DNA of 64,000 bases from JACPYM01 sp031423495 (GTDB lineage: Bacteria > Acidobacteriota > Blastocatellia > RBC074), in NCBI GenBank assembly GCA_031423495.1, contig JANPFP010000248.1, positions 1 through 64,000 on the forward strand, read 5' to 3'. The translations under genes and the position numbers were made by a program. Position 1 is the stretch's first letter. Each line of letters begins with the position of its first letter. Below the pieces are notes generated by a model. The model searched no databases and was not told the DNA's origin. It saw only the letters and a list, made by a program, of their open reading frames with translations. Positions 61,945 to 64,000 of this stretch are shown in pieces.

Positions 61945-62143
61945 AAAAACGTCTCAATGCGCTTCCAACTTGTCACACCTAGCGGAGCGGTCAAACGCAT
62001 AAGTAGCGCATAAGTGCTGATAAAGTCGTGCAACGTAGTCGTGGCACAGCCATTGCCCTTGAGTTAAACGTGCCGACACATACAGTGCGGCGACCAGAAG
62101 TTTGAACCACTGATTGAGTTTTTTCCTGAAGGAGGGAGAGAAT

Positions 62144-62551
62144 ATGAAACGTCTGAGTATGAATTTGATGATGGCTGCGTTGATTGCTTGCGGGCTGATG
62201 ATGACCGCGACCGCAGACGATCAAAAGCAAATGGGCAAGAACAAACAGAAGACGGTCACGTTGTCAGAAGACGTAATGGTCAATGATCAACTCGTCAAGC
62301 AAGGCACTTACCGCGTCAAGTTCGATGCGGCGAATAGTCAGGTCGTCATTAGCAACGACGACGGCGAAATCGTGGCGACGGCCAAGGTGAATGTGAAAAT
62401 GGGCGAACGCAAAGCGCAATATGATTCGATCTCGTCCGGGCAATCGCCCAAGGGCAAGGTGATGACCTCCCTTACGTTTGCAGGCGACCGCCGCATCATT
62501 ACGCTCGAATCAAGCGCGAACATCGAAGCGGTCGTACAAGAGCAACAATAA
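62144..62551 (+). CDS. Secreted protein of unknown function (DUF2911-like region not certain)
   Basis: A 135-residue exported protein with a strong GGAGGGAG site. It has a signal peptide (about 1-24, ATADD), then a beta-rich domain with TVTLSEDVMVNDQLVKQGTY and YRVKFDAANSQVVISNDDGE. It resembles small secreted acidobacterial proteins with a KxGTYxVxF segment, which occur in families of unknown function. It has its own terminator and appears monocistronic. Confidence 0.75.
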   Translation: MKRLSMNLMMAALIACGLMMTATADDQKQMGKNKQKTVTLSEDVMVNDQLVKQGTYRVKFDAANSQVVISNDDGEIVATAKVNVKMGERKAQYDSISSGQSPKGKVMTSLTFAGDRRIITLESSANIEAVVQEQQ

Positions 62552-62591
62552 CTGACAATCATTACGACCTGAAGAAGGCTAGCTGACAATG

Positions 62592-62636
62592 AAGCTCGCT
62601 GCCGTGCGCAATCACGGTAGCGAGCTTTATGTTTTT
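62592..62636 (+). terminator. Rho-independent terminator of the secreted-protein gene
   Basis: A 14-bp stem (AAGCTCGCTGCCGT with one G-U pair) with an 8-base loop is followed by TATGTTTTT. Confidence 0.8.
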
Positions 62637-62743
62637 GGCGTCCGCGGAATTGACTCTGTTTATACCTCGGCATACATTGCGCGCGTTCACCACAAACTTT
62701 CCTGGCTGGGTTCAACACTTCAACACATCGGAGCTTTTTGCTT

Positions 62744-63814
62744 ATGGTTCGCCTTTCTCTCAAAAAAATTGCGTTTGTTTGCGCGTGGTCTTGTGTCTTT
62801 ACTTTCGTGGCTTATTTCAGTTGGCAATCTTTCGCCAAAGTCCGCGCGCATGCGGCGATGACCAATGCGGCGAATAAATTTCTTGCCGCGCTCAATGCCG
62901 AACAGAAAGCCACTGCGACCAAATCGTTTGACGATGCCAACCGCGAAGACTGGCATTTCATTCCGCGCGACCGGCAGGGCTTGCCGCTCAAACAGATGAC
63001 CGAAGCGCAACGCCAACTGGCGCACGCGCTATTGCAAACCGGCGTGAGTGCTTACGGTCATCAAAAGGTCAAAGACATTCTCAGTCTCGAACCAGTGTTG
63101 CGCGAGATGGAAGGGCCGAGCCGCCGCTTCCCGCGCGATGAGACGTTGTATTACGTGACAGTGTTCGGTACGCCGGGCGCGAAAGACCGCTGGGGCTGGC
63201 GCTGGGAAGGCCATCACATGTCGCTCAATTTCACCGTCGTCAAAGGCGAATTGATTACCAGCGCGCCGCTGATGTTCGGCTCGAATCCGGCAGAAGTCCG
63301 GCAAGGCGACCGCAAAGGCTTTCGTGCGCTGGCGAACGAAGAAGACAAAGGCCGCGCGTTGATTACGGCACTGGATGAGAAGCAACGCGCCGCTGCGATT
63401 TATGACGCCAAAGCGCCTGCCGATATTTTGAATATGCCCGAAGTAAAGTCCGCCAAAGTGCTGACGCCGCCGGGCCTTGCATACAGCGCGTTGACCAAAC
63501 CGCAACAAGCCATGCTGGTCGCCATCGTGGATGAGTATTTGAATCGCACGTCTGACGAGCAAGCCAAGTTGCGGCGCGGCAAGTTAAACAAAGCCGGTTG
63601 GAACAACGTGACCTTCGCGTGGGCGGGCGGCATCAACAAAGGCGACTTGCACTATTACCGCGTGCAAGGGCCTACGTTTTTGATTGAGTACGACAACACG
63701 CAAAACAACGGCAATCACATTCACAGCGCGTGGCGCGATTTCAATGGCGATTTCGGAAGGGATTTGATTGCGGAACATTACCGCGCTGTGCCGCATAACC
63801 GTGCTGCTGAATAG
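62744..63814 (+). CDS. DUF3500 family protein
   Basis: A 356-residue exported protein. It has an N-terminal hydrophobic anchor or signal (about 8-28), then the DUF3500 domain: FLAALNAEQKATATKSFDD, NREDWHFIPRDRQGLPLKQM, PGAKDRWGWRWEGHHMSLN and the late YRVQGPTFLIEYDNTQNNGN and HIHSAWRDFNGDFGRDLI. His-rich and acidic motifs in the last part look like a metal site. The function is unknown, but the family is found in Planctomycetes, Acidobacteriota and Bacteroidota. GGAG lies upstream of the ATG. Confidence 0.93.
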   Translation: MVRLSLKKIAFVCAWSCVFTFVAYFSWQSFAKVRAHAAMTNAANKFLAALNAEQKATATKSFDDANREDWHFIPRDRQGLPLKQMTEAQRQLAHALLQTGVSAYGHQKVKDILSLEPVLREMEGPSRRFPRDETLYYVTVFGTPGAKDRWGWRWEGHHMSLNFTVVKGELITSAPLMFGSNPAEVRQGDRKGFRALANEEDKGRALITALDEKQRAAAIYDAKAPADILNMPEVKSAKVLTPPGLAYSALTKPQQAMLVAIVDEYLNRTSDEQAKLRRGKLNKAGWNNVTFAWAGGINKGDLHYYRVQGPTFLIEYDNTQNNGNHIHSAWRDFNGDFGRDLIAEHYRAVPHNRAAE

Positions 63815-63818
63815 CGGC

Positions 63819-64000
63819 CTACCAAATGCGTTGGACGCCATAAGCGTCCAACGCCTCGTCAATGCTGACCATTGGCATGTTTTCGGCAATGGCTTGGGCC
63901 GCAAGCAGCCGATCAAATGGGTCGTTGTGATGATAAGGAAATTGAGCCAGTGTCAGTAAATGGGCAGGCTCAATTGGCAGTAAATGAAAGGGTTCTGAGC
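63819..64000 (-). CDS. PIN-domain protein, VapC-like, cut by window end
   Basis: The last 60 codons of a PIN-domain ribonuclease toxin. They carry LAQFPYHHNDPFDRLLAAQA (acidic residue DPFD with the conserved Asp) and MPMVSIDEALDAYGVQRIW, the standard C-terminus. In VapBC systems the PIN protein cleaves RNA and is neutralised by a small DNA-binding antitoxin, normally encoded directly upstream, here outside the window. The gene continues past 64000, so the start is unknown. Confidence 0.88.
   Translation of the reverse strand, partial: SEPFHLLPIEPAHLLTLAQFPYHHNDPFDRLLAAQAIAENMPMVSIDEALDAYGVQRIW

Overview
The window looks like chromosomal DNA of an Acidobacteriota bacterium, probably class Blastocatellia. 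This is inferred from gene content, not from any search. The hallmarks are three secreted vWFA-related proteins, two large TonB-dependent receptors with a carboxypeptidase-regulatory N-terminal domain (one Oar-like), a FecR plus Trp-rich protein, a DUF1501 protein with a Tat-like leader, two NtrC-type sigma-54 activators and a type IV pilin. No rRNA, tRNA, CRISPR array or prophage was seen. One decayed IS4-like insertion sequence lies at about 45.16-46.30 kb.

Layout. 0-10 kb: sigma-54 response regulator, MacB-type ABC ATPase, PpiD/SurA-like foldase, small secreted and membrane proteins, and an orphan lasso-type B2 protease plus nucleotidyltransferase pair. 10-18.5 kb: SDR, RarA, then a B12 salvage operon (TonB receptor, cobT, cobS, cobC, pduO) behind a clear cobalamin riboswitch. 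18.6-23 kb: small membrane and ribbon-helix-helix-like proteins, a methyltransferase, a TPR membrane protein and an M23 peptidase with a long structured leader. 23-28 kb: queC-queE (queuosine precursor synthesis), phosphatase, crotonase, second sigma-54 regulator, cytochrome c. 28.5-41 kb: GT39-like membrane protein, vWFA proteins, pilin, M50-like peptidase, thioesterase, FecR protein, Bcp, a LysW-like protein. 41-46 kb: HU, a translationally coupled DUF1223/TVP38/FAD-reductase operon, then the dead IS. 46.5-64 kb: coiled-coil gene pair, methyltransferase, DUF167, DUF1501, a RelA/SpoT-domain pair, HD, GNAT, EF-hand and PQQ-propeller proteins, an Oar-like receptor, a BadF kinase-murQ muropeptide recycling pair, an HtrA-like protease with a 37-residue membrane protein and a degenerate receiver, a DUF3500 protein, and a PIN toxin cut by the window edge.

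The most unusual feature is a dense set of short palindromic and tandem repeats placed against gene ends. (1) Inverted pairs whose outer ends read GTAG...CTAC, in several sequence families, have the architecture of REP/BIME elements mobilised by RAYT (TnpA-REP) transposases. One 123-bp type occurs three times. (2) Heptanucleotide tandem repeats with at least four different units occur, often as inverted arms. (3) A roughly 196-bp inverted-repeat element lies in frame inside a membrane glycosyltransferase gene. These repeats supply stop codons to several genes, extend one protein by about 27 residues, displace the ribosome-binding site of queE, and sit as 7-bp units inside two coding regions, where a change in copy number would shift the frame.

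Regulation visible in the sequence: the cobalamin riboswitch, several rho-independent terminators, good sigma-70-type promoters before the foldase, pilin, HU and one vWFA gene, and a possible but uncertain c-di-AMP-type leader before the M23 peptidase gene.
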